In this document: positions 1 to 7,637 of the stretch, piece by piece | Position numbering within the stretch: position 1 is the first letter of the stretch | How the letters are laid out: the number at the start of each line of letters is the position of its first letter | Source of the DNA: an uncultured Ruminococcus sp. | GTDB lineage: Bacteria > Bacillota > Clostridia > Oscillospirales > CAG-272 | Length of the DNA: 36,585 nucleotides | Direction of reading: 5' to 3' | NCBI GenBank assembly: GCA_902761695.1 | Contig: CACWLT010000005.1 | Span: 1 to 36,585 of the forward strand | Made by a program: the position numbers and the translations under genes | Notes under the pieces: model-generated | Seen by the model: only the letters and a program-made list of their open reading frames with translations | What the model was told of the DNA's origin: nothing | The model's database searches: none

Positions 1-957
1 CTCTCCGAGCGTCTGGGCGTTGAGGTTCCCCTGGCCGCCGACGTGATCGGTCCCGACGCGCAGGCCAAAGCCGCCGCTCTGAAGGACGGCGACGTGATGC
101 TCATCGAGAACGTCCGCTTCCACAAGGAAGAGGAAAAGAACGATCCCGAATTCGCGAAGGCCCTGGCCGCTCTGGCGGGCGAGGACGGCATCTTCGTCAA
201 TGACGCGTTCGGCACGGCCCACAGAGCCCACGCCTCCACCGCCGGCGTCGCCGCTTATCTCCCGGCCGTCTGCGGCTACCTGATCCAGAAGGAAATCTCC
301 ATCATGGGCAAGGCGCTCGAGGATCCGGCCCGTCCCTTCGTGGCCATTCTCGGCGGCGCCAAGGTCTCCGACAAGATCGGCGTCATCAACAACCTCATCG
401 AAAAGGTCGACACCCTCATCATCGGCGGCGCCATGGCGTACACCTTCTTCCGCGCCCTGGGCAGCACCACCGGCTCCTCCCTCTGCGAAGAGGACAAGCT
501 TGACCTCGCGCTTGAGCTTATGGCGAAGGCGAGAGCGAAGGGCGTCTCCTTCATCCTGCCCGTTGACAACGTCATCGGCCGCGAGTACAAGGAAGACACC
601 ACCTTCATGCGCATCTACTCCGACTCCATCCCGGACGGCTGGATGGGCCTGGACATCGGCGAGAAGACCCAGGAGCTCTTCGCCAAGACCATCATCGGCG
701 CCGGCACCGTTGTCTGGAACGGCCCCATGGGCGTTTCCGAATGGGAAAACTTCGCTTCCGGCACCCGTGCCGTAGCGAAGGCTGTGGCTGAGAGCGGCGC
801 GATCTCCATCATCGGCGGCGGCGACTCCGCGGCGGCTGTGGAGCAGCTGGGCTTTGCCGACAAGATGACCCATATCTCCACCGGCGGCGGCGCGTCCCTT
901 GAGTTCCTCGAGGGCCTGGAGCTTCCCGGCATCGCCTGCCTTGAGAACAAGGACTGA
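1..957 (+). CDS. pgk: Phosphoglycerate kinase, 5'-truncated by the window
   Basis: Phosphoglycerate kinase transfers the acyl phosphate of 1,3-bisphosphoglycerate to ADP in cytosolic glycolysis. The frame is open from base 1, so the N-terminal part of the N-domain lies outside the window; 318 residues remain of the roughly 390-400 usual for the family. Visible family segments are the [15 protein letters not shown] stretch after the domain hinge, the [10 protein letters not shown] segment, the GPMGVSEWE segment of the C-domain, the [10 protein letters not shown] nucleotide-binding glycine-rich loop, and the [13 protein letters not shown] end. It is followed by a strong intrinsic terminator and then, after a structured non-coding element, by tpiA, so the classical pgk-tpiA neighbourhood is kept but is probably not one uninterrupted transcript. 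The identification is firm. Confidence 0.98.
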   Translation, partial: LSERLGVEVPLAADVIGPDAQAKAAALKDGDVMLIENVRFHKEEEKNDPEFAKALAALAGEDGIFVNDAFGTAHRAHASTAGVAAYLPAVCGYLIQKEISIMGKALEDPARPFVAILGGAKVSDKIGVINNLIEKVDTLIIGGAMAYTFFRALGSTTGSSLCEEDKLDLALELMAKARAKGVSFILPVDNVIGREYKEDTTFMRIYSDSIPDGWMGLDIGEKTQELFAKTIIGAGTVVWNGPMGVSEWENFASGTRAVAKAVAESGAISIIGGGDSAAAVEQLGFADKMTHISTGGGASLEFLEGLELPGIACLENKD

Positions 958-971
958 TTGCTGAATCGTGA

Positions 972-1000
972 GGGGAAGCGGATCACGCTTCCCCCTTTTT
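972..1000 (+). terminator. Intrinsic terminator of pgk
   Basis: A perfect 9-bp stem GGGGAAGCG (972-980) / CGCTTCCCC (986-994) with a five-base loop GATCA is followed by C and five T. It lies 14 bases after the pgk stop codon. Confidence 0.93.
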
Positions 1001-1004
1001 AGGA

Positions 1005-1446
1005 TACAGTGCGTCCCACTGTAAGGTATGAAACGCTGCGCGTTTCGGAAATAGATGCCCTGCTCAGGGCGGGAGGCACGGGGGGACACCAGCTCGGGCC
1101 GCAGTTTTCCCCCCGTGCGGGGTGTTTCCGGAAGAATGCTCTGCATTCTTCTGGAGTTGCTCTGCAACTCCGTTGTCCGGAGAGCATAACTTATCCTCTC
1201 ATCTCTGTATCCATACCTGACAGTCCATCTCAGATCCTCGCGCGGACCACGATGCGTCAGTTGAAACATGCGATGAACTCCGTCGGGGACGAAGTTCATC
1301 GGTTTGCCGCGCCGACGCAGTCGCGCTGGTAACCTGCAAACAGCGATCGAAACGCGCATGATAGGGGACGCGGTGGAGTGAAACATTATTTTCGTTTCGC
1401 CGTCGCGGATTGTCGAACAGTTTTCCGCTGCGGATTGTCGAACAGG
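1005..1446. repeat. Structured intergenic element, copy A (serial hairpins)
   Basis: This 440-base stretch between pgk and tpiA carries no convincing gene. It holds a run of hairpins: TACAGTG/CACTGTA (1005-1023), GAAACGC-TGC-GCGTTTC (1030-1046), GCCCTG/CAGGGC (1057-1070), GAAGAATGC/GCATTCTTC with loop TCT (1131-1151), GGAGTTGC-TCT-GCAACTCC (1153-1171), and a 13-bp stem with one C-A mismatch and loop GGG (1272-1300). The last is enclosed by CATGCG (1267-1272) / CGCATG (1355-1360), inside which GTTTGC (1302-1307) pairs with GCAAAC (1336-1341). A 16-base direct repeat GCGGATTGTCGAACAG occurs at 1405-1420 and 1430-1445. The same order of parts recurs at 3808-4285 (copy B). Function is unknown: a structured RNA, a 5' leader of tpiA, or a non-autonomous mobile element are all possible. 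Confidence 0.75.
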
Positions 1447-1523
1447 CCGGACACGGGTTGCCGTTTCTGCCTTTCCTTTGCGCGGGCGCATTCAATTTTA
1501 ATTTTCAGAAGGAACATACAGCC

Positions 1524-2294
1524 ATGAAAAAAGAATCCCGTAAAGTTATCATCGCGGGGAACTGGAAGATGAACATGACGCCTTCCGCCGCGAAGACTGC
1601 CGTTGCCGAGACGGCCGCGCTCACTGCCGGCAAGGACGGCTGCGAGGTCGTTCTCTGCGTTCCGTTCGTGGACATCATTCCCGCCGTAGAAGCCGCGAAG
1701 GGCACGAACGTCAAAATCGGCGCGCAGAACGTACACTTTGAGCCGAAGGGCGCCTTCACCGGCGAAATCTCTGCGGACATGCTGCTGGAGACCGGCGCGG
1801 AATACGTCATCATCGGCCACTCCGAGCGCCGCCAGTACTTCGGCGAGACGGACGAAACCGTCAACAAGCGGACCCGCGCCGCTCTGAACGCCGGTCTGAA
1901 GGTCATCCTCTGCCTGGGCGAGGTGCTCGGACAGCGGCAGGCGGGCATCACCGAGGAGATCGTCTCCATGCAGACGAAGCTCGATCTCGCCGGCATCCCC
2001 GCCGAGCAGATGAAGAACGTGATCATCGCCTACGAGCCTGTGTGGGCCATCGGCACCGGTCTCACAGCCACGCCCGATCAGGCGGAGGAAGTCTGCGCCC
2101 TGATCCGCAAGGTCGTCTGCGGCCTCTACACCCCCGAGATCGCCGAGGCCCTCACCATCCAGTACGGCGGCAGCATGAACGACGCCAATGCGGCCGAGCT
2201 GCTCTCCAAGGTGGACGTGGACGGCGGTCTGATCGGCGGCGCGTCCCTGGTTCCCGCCAAGTTCGCGAAGATCGTGGACGCGGCCCAGGCCTGA
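1524..2294 (+). CDS. tpiA: Triosephosphate isomerase
   Basis: Triosephosphate isomerase interconverts dihydroxyacetone phosphate and glyceraldehyde 3-phosphate in cytosolic glycolysis. The 256-residue length is typical. The active-site lysine is in AGNWKMN near the N-terminus, the electrophilic histidine is in IIGHSERR, the catalytic glutamate begins the lid loop in AYEPVWAIGTG, and the phosphate-binding loops QYGGSM and GGLIGGASL are present. The start at 1524 (MKKESRKVII) was chosen because AGAAGGA lies just upstream and the family begins there; an upstream ATG at 1410 in the same frame lies beside element A and would add unrelated residues. The gene is preceded by the structured element A, which could form part of its 5' leader. 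Confidence 0.98.
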   Translation: MKKESRKVIIAGNWKMNMTPSAAKTAVAETAALTAGKDGCEVVLCVPFVDIIPAVEAAKGTNVKIGAQNVHFEPKGAFTGEISADMLLETGAEYVIIGHSERRQYFGETDETVNKRTRAALNAGLKVILCLGEVLGQRQAGITEEIVSMQTKLDLAGIPAEQMKNVIIAYEPVWAIGTGLTATPDQAEEVCALIRKVVCGLYTPEIAEALTIQYGGSMNDANAAELLSKVDVDGGLIGGASLVPAKFAKIVDAAQA

Positions 2295-2310
2295 GCTTTA
2301 TTCATACGAA

Positions 2311-2348
2311 GGGAAGCATTCCGTTCCGCGGGACTGCTTCCCTGTTTT
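2311..2348 (+). terminator. Intrinsic terminator of tpiA
   Basis: The stem GGGAAGCA (2311-2318) / TGCTTCCC (2335-2342) encloses a GC-rich loop and is followed by TGTTTTT, 17 bases after the tpiA stop. Confidence 0.9.
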
Positions 2349-2388
2349 TCATCCCATCCATTCTGTCCGCCCCGGAGGAGATTTTGCC

Positions 2389-3801
2389 ATGAAGCACACG
2401 CCCTTTGATTTCGATACCCTTGCCCAATTGACCGTCGAGCTGCCGGATTCGCTGAAGAATCTCCGGTACGCGGGCCGCTATGCGGAGGAAGCCGCGGAGA
2501 TCGACCGCCTGCTCGCCCCGGACACCCATCCGGATTTCGAACCCGTCATGAAAAAGCGTCTGGAGCTGGAGAAGATCCTGGCGGACGGCCTGTCCCGGGA
2601 CTACAGCCTCACCTGGGCGGACATGCTGGCTCTGTTCCAGCGGAACTATCCCGGTTTTGAAGAGAAGGATCTCTTCCATATGATCGACTCCGGCCACGCC
2701 GATTATCTCATCGGGAACGGGAGCATGCCCTCCTGCATCCGTTTCCAGGACGACGCCTACGCCAACCTGACGGACTGCTGCGAGGGATATCTCTGGGAGC
2801 TGACCCATCCGGGCGAGACATTCTCCGACGGGATCAACACGCTCCGCCACGAGAACATGGCCCACATGCGGGAGCACGGACGGGCGGCCTGGCGGTTCAC
2901 CGTGACGGAATCCGTCGAGCCGGACGAGGAGCACATCCGGGAGGGCAAGCTCTTCCGGGCCTGGCTTCCCTTTCCCGCCCTCACCCCGGAGCAGTCCGGC
3001 ATCGAGCTTCTGTCCTCCAACCGGCCGGTCACGATCACGGACGGCCCCATCCGCACGGCCTACGCGGAGTATCCCGTCAGCGCGGGCGGGGACAACCGGC
3101 TGGAGATCACCTTCCGCTACACCTGCGCCGCGGTTTATCACGATCTGGATCCCGCCGCGGCCGTGAAAGGCTATCCGAAGGAGGCGGCGGAGTATCTCGG
3201 GGAGCTCGAGCCCCACATCGTCTTCACGTCCTATTTTAAAAAACTGGCGGAAGAGCTGGCCGGGGACGAGCAGAATCCCCTCGTGAAGGCCCGGCGGATC
3301 TACGATTACGTCACCTCCCACGTGCGCTACTCCTTCATGCGGGACTACCGGTTCATGGACAACATCCCCATGTACGCGGCGGTAAACGGGCGGGGCGACT
3401 GCGGCGTGCAGGCCCTGTTGTTCATCACCCTCTGCCGTCTCTGCGGGATCCCCGCCCGGTGGCAGTCCGGCAACGCGGCCCGGCCCAATTCCATCGGCAG
3501 CCACGACTGGGCGCAGTTCTACGTCGCTCCCTGGGGCTGGCTCCCCTGCGATCCCTCCTACGGCGGCGGCATGAGACGGGCCGGGGACAACGAGGGCTGG
3601 AGCTGGTACTGCGGCAACCTGGATCCCTACCGGATGATCGCCTGCACGGAATTCCAGCGGCAGCTCGATCCGGCGAAGACCTTCTTCCGCCTCGATCCCT
3701 ACGACAACCAGAGCGGCGAAGCGGAATACGAGGACGAACGCCTGGATCCCGCCGACGTGATCCGCCGCAAGCGCATCGTCGAATCCGAACGCGCGGACTG
3801 A
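2389..3801 (+). CDS. Transglutaminase-like domain protein
   Basis: This 470-residue protein has a C-terminal transglutaminase-like (papain-fold) core. The triad is visible: Cys338 in GRGDCGVQALL, His372 in SHDWAQFYV and Asp388 in PCDPSYGGG, with the expected spacing. The N-terminal 300 residues are not recognised; they contain no signal peptide or membrane segment, so the protein is probably cytoplasmic. Family members include proteases, peptide N-glycanase-like enzymes and cross-linking enzymes, so the reaction cannot be given. GGAGGAG lies about 10 bases before the ATG. The gene stands alone between the tpiA terminator and element B. A second, unrelated transglutaminase-like protein is encoded at 13248-15425, there fused to SLH domains. 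Confidence 0.85.
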   Translation: MKHTPFDFDTLAQLTVELPDSLKNLRYAGRYAEEAAEIDRLLAPDTHPDFEPVMKKRLELEKILADGLSRDYSLTWADMLALFQRNYPGFEEKDLFHMIDSGHADYLIGNGSMPSCIRFQDDAYANLTDCCEGYLWELTHPGETFSDGINTLRHENMAHMREHGRAAWRFTVTESVEPDEEHIREGKLFRAWLPFPALTPEQSGIELLSSNRPVTITDGPIRTAYAEYPVSAGGDNRLEITFRYTCAAVYHDLDPAAAVKGYPKEAAEYLGELEPHIVFTSYFKKLAEELAGDEQNPLVKARRIYDYVTSHVRYSFMRDYRFMDNIPMYAAVNGRGDCGVQALLFITLCRLCGIPARWQSGNAARPNSIGSHDWAQFYVAPWGWLPCDPSYGGGMRRAGDNEGWSWYCGNLDPYRMIACTEFQRQLDPAKTFFRLDPYDNQSGEAEYEDERLDPADVIRRKRIVESERAD

Positions 3802-3807
3802 TTAATA

Positions 3808-4285
3808 CTATAGTGTGTTACACTATGAGGAAAGAAACGCTGCGCGTTTCAAATCTCATTTATTCCCGTTGCGCACGGGAGGCGCGGGGGACTGCGATCT
3901 GCGATCGCGGACACCAGCTCATGGCCGATTGAGTTCACGAAGTGAACTCGGGTGCCCACTCCCGAAGGTCCCCCTTGGCCGTATGGCATAAGCTGACAGC
4001 TCGTCCCTGAATCGAAAATCGATTATGTATCCCATATCCTCGCGTGAAGAATGCTCTTCATTCTTCGGGAGTTGCTCCGCAACTCCGGCGGACAATGTAG
4101 CGTCAGCCGAAACATGCGTGAAATCCCATCGGAGATGGAATTTCACGGTTTGCTCTGCTCACTCAAATGAAATTTGAGTGGGGGGCAGACGCAAACAGCG
4201 ATCAAAACGCGCATGACACGGATCGCGATGGAGAACAGATGAAACAGAACGCTCTGTTCCGCGATTATGACTGCCCCCAAAGTCA
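3808..4285. repeat. Structured intergenic element, copy B (serial hairpins)
   Basis: This non-coding element matches copy A (1005-1446) in the order of its parts. It has ATAGTGT-GTT-ACACTAT (3810-3826), GAAACGC-TGC-GCGTTTC (3834-3850), TCCCGT/ACGGGA (3864-3880), GCGATC-TGC-GATCGC (3894-3908), GAGTTCAC-GAA-GTGAACTC (3931-3949), AATCGA-AAA-TCGATT (4010-4024), GAAGAATG/CATTCTTC (4046-4066), GGAGTTGC-TCC-GCAACTCC (4068-4086), a 13-bp stem with one C-A mismatch and loop GGA (4118-4146), and CACTCAAAT-GAA-ATTTGAGTG (4160-4180). CATGCG (4113-4118) pairs with CGCATG (4210-4215), and GTTTGC (4048-free segment at 4148-4153) pairs with GCAAAC (4191-4196), as in copy A. A longer-range GCTGAC/GTCAGC pair encloses 3992-4108. 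No protein gene is supported. Confidence 0.75.
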
Positions 4286-4535
4286 TGTCCTATTTTTTCC
4301 AATGGTTTTGCGTGAACACATCCTAATCCCAAGCGAAAAGGGAAACGCGGCTTCTTGAAAGGCAAGCCCTGCGCAACATGTTGAGCGGCAAGATCTTTAA
4401 AAACACACTGGTACAGCTTCCTCTCAAAATGCAGCCCGGGGTAAAGTGCAGCTCACCTTTTCATGTTCTTTTTTGTACATCTTTGTCAGATTTCATTTTT
4501 AGGCCGAGAATAGTATAAGGGAGCGCTGATTCCTC
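4286..4535. other. Intergenic stretch with no gene seen
   Basis: Between element B and the terminator of the convergent aldo/keto reductase gene there are about 250 bases, more AT-rich than their surroundings. Short open frames here lack ribosome binding sites and resemble nothing. A TATAAG-like hexamer near 4514 has no properly spaced partner. Confidence 0.5.
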
Positions 4536-4578
4536 AAGAAAAGCGGAGTCCCCGGGATTCTCCCGAAGGGCTCCGCTT
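4536..4578 (-). terminator. Intrinsic terminator of the aldo/keto reductase gene
   Basis: On the minus strand, AAGCGGAG and CTCCGCTT arms (4541-4551 with 4568-4578, one G-T pair) form a stem that is followed by TTTTCTTG. It lies 20 bases beyond the stop codon of the gene. Confidence 0.82.
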
Positions 4579-4597
4579 ATGAAGGGTGCGGGGAGAA

Positions 4598-5638
4598 TCA
4601 GACGGATCTCTCCCCGGAGAGGACCTTTTTATAGTCCTCCACGTTCTTTTCCAGGAGGGCAGGGGTGTCCAGCTCATAGGGACATTTCTTCACGCAGGCG
4701 CCGCAGTGGAGGCAGGTCTCGGCCCGCTTCATCTCCTCCTGCCAGTAGTCGGACAGCCAGGCCTTGGACGGCGCGCGCCGGAGCATGAGGGACATGCGGG
4801 CGCACTGGTTGATGACGATCCCCTGGGGACAGGGCATGCAGTAGCCGCAGCCACGGCAGAAGTCCGCGCCAAGCTCCTCCTTGTCCGCCCGGATCATGGC
4901 CCGGATCTCCTCCGTCATTGCCGGGGGATTGTCGAAGCAGGACAGCCACTGTGACAGCTCCTCCTCCCGCTGGATCCCCCAGATGGGAAGGACGCCGTCG
5001 AACTGGGCCATGAATGCGAAGGCCGCCTCGAACCGGGTGATGAGCCCGCCGGCCAGCGCCTTCATGGCGATAAAGCCCACGTTCTCCCGGCGGCAGGACT
5101 CCACCAGGGCCAGCTCTCTTTGTCCAGACAGATAGCTGAAGGGGAACTGGAGGGTTTCGTACAGCCCGGAGGCCACGGCTTCCTCGGCCACCCCGATCTT
5201 GTGGGCGGTGATGCCGATATGCCGGATCAGGCCCTGCCTATAAAAATCCTCCATCTGCTCGTATACGCCGGTTCCGTCTCCGGGCCGGTAGCACTGCGCA
5301 GCGCAATGGAGCTGGTAGATATCGACGTAGTCCGTCTTCATGTTGGTGAGGGACGTCTCCAGCTGCCGCTTCATCTCGTCGGGCTTCGTCACGCCGGTCT
5401 TGGTGGCGATGAAGATCCGCTCCCGCTCCGTGCGGAAGACCGAATCTCCGAAGGCGGCCCCGATCTTTTCCTCGCTGTCCGAATAAGCCCGGGCGGTGTC
5501 GAAGAAGGTCATGCCTCCCTCCCAGGCCCGCCGGAGCAGCTTCACGGCCGTTTCCATGTCGTCCCGCTGAACGGGCAGCGCGCCGAAGGCGTTCTGGGGC
5601 ACGGTGATCCCGGTTCTTCCCAGCGTGATCTGTTTCAT
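4598..5638 (-). CDS. Aldo/keto reductase with C-terminal 4Fe-4S ferredoxin domain
   Basis: This 346-residue protein joins an aldo/keto reductase barrel to a two-cluster ferredoxin module. The catalytic tetrad is readable as Asp47 and Tyr52 (FDTARAYS), Lys81 (IATKTG) and His112 (YQLHC). The C-terminal part has CRGCGYCMPCP and CLHCGACVKKCP, each a classic 4Fe-4S ligand set. Such fusions are common in anaerobic Firmicutes and are taken to couple NADPH- or ferredoxin-linked electron flow to carbonyl reduction; the substrate is unknown. The start has GAGGGGGA a few bases upstream and lies 35 bases downstream of the predicted transcription start of a good promoter. The gene is monocistronic and converges with element B. 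Confidence 0.93.
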   Translation of the reverse strand: MKQITLGRTGITVPQNAFGALPVQRDDMETAVKLLRRAWEGGMTFFDTARAYSDSEEKIGAAFGDSVFRTERERIFIATKTGVTKPDEMKRQLETSLTNMKTDYVDIYQLHCAAQCYRPGDGTGVYEQMEDFYRQGLIRHIGITAHKIGVAEEAVASGLYETLQFPFSYLSGQRELALVESCRRENVGFIAMKALAGGLITRFEAAFAFMAQFDGVLPIWGIQREEELSQWLSCFDNPPAMTEEIRAMIRADKEELGADFCRGCGYCMPCPQGIVINQCARMSLMLRRAPSKAWLSDYWQEEMKRAETCLHCGACVKKCPYELDTPALLEKNVEDYKKVLSGERSV

Positions 5639-5680
5639 AAAGTACTCCCCCTCAAAAAGGATTGTGTCTCTTTCACAAGT

Positions 5681-5709
5681 ATTGTATCACACCCGGCGCT
5701 GTGCGTCAA
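5681..5709 (-). promoter_or_regulatory. Sigma-A promoter of the aldo/keto reductase gene
   Basis: On the minus strand, TTGACG (5704-5709) and TACAAT (5681-5686) are separated by exactly 17 bp. Confidence 0.8.
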
Positions 5710-5786
5710 CCGCATTTTTTCCGCCCGTTCCGTTCATCGTCAATCCGTCCCATTCTCATAAAACAGAAACACACGGAGGTTTATCT

Positions 5787-7625
5787 ATGGCTGAATACCG
5801 CATCAATCACGAAAAACTCACACTGACCGCCGATCCGGAGGCTTGTCTGTATACCGTTTCCCTTTCGGGCGGGGATGTCTGGCGCATGGCGGAGAGGCCC
5901 TTTGTCCGCTTCTCCGACGGCAGGCAGGTTCCCTTTCCCGCGCCCGTGAAGGAGGAGGCTTTCAAAAACGGCACCTCCGAGGGCGTCCGGGCCTTTTACG
6001 CGGGCTTTGACGGTTCGGAAATCGCGGTGGAGACCACGGTCCGGATCGAGCGGGTGAACGGGGATCTGCTCTTTGCGGTCCGGGTGGAGGGAGACCGCCC
6101 CGGTGAGATCGCCGCCGTGTCCTTCCCCGCTCCCCTCGAGCCGGATGGGGACGGCTACACCGTGCTCTCCCGGATGCAGGGCGCGCTGATTCCCCACGGC
6201 TCGGGCTATGTCTTTGAGAATCAGCAGATCCACGAGCGTTCCTCCTATCTTCCCTTCTTTGGACAGGTACGGGGAGGCACGCCCTTCGCCCCCGGCTCCT
6301 CGGGTTACGCCGCCATATACGACACGCCCTTCGACGCCCTCTACGACTTCAAATCCGACCGGGTCTCCCCGCTCTGGCGGACGTCTCTCGGGACGATGCG
6401 CTATGCACGCCGGATGCTGTTCCGCTTCCGGGAGGAGTGCGACTACAACGTGATCGCGGCCTGCTACCGGTCCTATGTGAAGGAGCGGGGACGGCTGGTG
6501 ACGCTCAGGGAAAAGGCGGCCCGGAATCCGGCGGTGGAGCGCCTCTTCGGCTGTCCGGTGATCCACGCGGGCATCGCGGTGCACATCTCCCCGGAGAGCG
6601 ACTACTACAACAAGGAGGATCCGTCGAAAAACGACTACTACACCTCCTTCGACACCCAGGCCGAGCGGCTCAGGGAGCTGAAGAAGAAGGGGCTGGACAA
6701 GGCCTACACCCACTTCGACGGCTGGGGGAATCACGGCTACGACAACCTCCATCCCTCCCCCTTCCCGCCCCATGAAGCGGCCGGCGGCGTCGAGGGCATG
6801 AAGCGGCTCGGCGAGACCTGCCGGGAGTGCGGCTACATCTTCGGCATCCACGACCAGTACCGGGATTTTTATCATGACGGGCCTGACTATTCCGACAGTG
6901 AAGCGGTCACGTACTTCGACGGATCCCATCCCTACTGCTCCGTGTGGTACGGCGGTCCCCACTCCTTCCTCTGCTCCGCCCGGGCGGTGGAATTCGTGCG
7001 GCGGAACTACGCGGAATTCGAGCGGCTGGGCATTCCGGTGGAGGCCTCCTATCTGGACGTGTTCTCCGTGGTGGAGATGGACGAGTGCTTTTCGAAAGAG
7101 CATCCCGCCACGAGGGAGCAGTGCGCCGAGAACCGCCGCCGGTGCCTGGACATCCTGACCGACCGGGGCATCATCCCCTCCTCGGAGGAGATCCTCGACT
7201 GCATCCTGCCCTCCCAGGTGCTCTGCCACCACGCGCCGTTCTTCACCACCAACCTCGGTTCCTCAAACGCGGATCCCGTGGGCATCCCGATCCCGCTGCT
7301 CAACCTGGTCTACCACGACTGCGCGGTGATCCCGTGGATCGGCCTTCCGGGCGAGCACGGCGGATGGGGCATTCCCGGAAAGGACTCCGCCTACATCCAC
7401 GCCATCTTAAACGGCGACCCGGTCTACTGCCCCATCACGGCCACGGAGGAGAACATCGCGGCGGTGAAGACGGCCTGTGCCTCGGCGGAGCGACTGACCC
7501 ACGCCGCCATGGTCCGGCACGAATTCGTGGACGGCAGCATTCGCCGCCAGCGGACCACCTTCTCCGACGGCACGGTGATCGACGTCGATTTTGACGCGGA
7601 CACCTTCTCCATCCGCGAAGCGTAA
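5787..7625 (+). CDS. TIM-barrel glycoside hydrolase-like protein (DUF5696-like)
   Basis: This 612-residue protein has an N-terminal beta-rich part (about 1-230) and a barrel-like part resembling uncharacterised glycosidase families such as DUF5696 and, more distantly, endo-alpha-N-acetylgalactosaminidases. Candidate active-site segments are THFDGWGNHGYDN, GIHDQYRDFYHD, EASYLDVFSV and PSSEE; the aspartate in YLDVF and glutamate in SSEE are plausible catalytic acids, by inference only. No signal peptide is visible, suggesting an intracellular enzyme acting on imported oligosaccharides. The start at 5787 follows ACACGGAGGT; an in-frame ATG further upstream at 5604 would lie inside the neighbouring divergent gene. 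The next gene starts 13 bases downstream and also looks like a glycosidase, so the two form a carbohydrate-processing unit. Confidence 0.72.
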   Translation: MAEYRINHEKLTLTADPEACLYTVSLSGGDVWRMAERPFVRFSDGRQVPFPAPVKEEAFKNGTSEGVRAFYAGFDGSEIAVETTVRIERVNGDLLFAVRVEGDRPGEIAAVSFPAPLEPDGDGYTVLSRMQGALIPHGSGYVFENQQIHERSSYLPFFGQVRGGTPFAPGSSGYAAIYDTPFDALYDFKSDRVSPLWRTSLGTMRYARRMLFRFREECDYNVIAACYRSYVKERGRLVTLREKAARNPAVERLFGCPVIHAGIAVHISPESDYYNKEDPSKNDYYTSFDTQAERLRELKKKGLDKAYTHFDGWGNHGYDNLHPSPFPPHEAAGGVEGMKRLGETCRECGYIFGIHDQYRDFYHDGPDYSDSEAVTYFDGSHPYCSVWYGGPHSFLCSARAVEFVRRNYAEFERLGIPVEASYLDVFSVVEMDECFSKEHPATREQCAENRRRCLDILTDRGIIPSSEEILDCILPSQVLCHHAPFFTTNLGSSNADPVGIPIPLLNLVYHDCAVIPWIGLPGEHGGWGIPGKDSAYIHAILNGDPVYCPITATEENIAAVKTACASAERLTHAAMVRHEFVDGSIRRQRTTFSDGTVIDVDFDADTFSIREA

Positions 7626-7637
7626 AGGAGGTCATGG

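Noticed and set aside
1009..1495. Open frames of 60-110 codons inside element A
   Set aside because: They run through hairpins on both strands with no ribosome binding sites or recognisable sequence, and the homologous frames in copy B are not kept.
1005..4285. CRISPR array reading of the serial palindromes
   Set aside because: Arms differ between hairpins and there are no equal-length direct repeats with unique spacers, nor cas genes.
4159..4365. Short open frames inside and after element B
   Set aside because: Same reasons: no ribosome binding site, no conservation with copy A at protein level.
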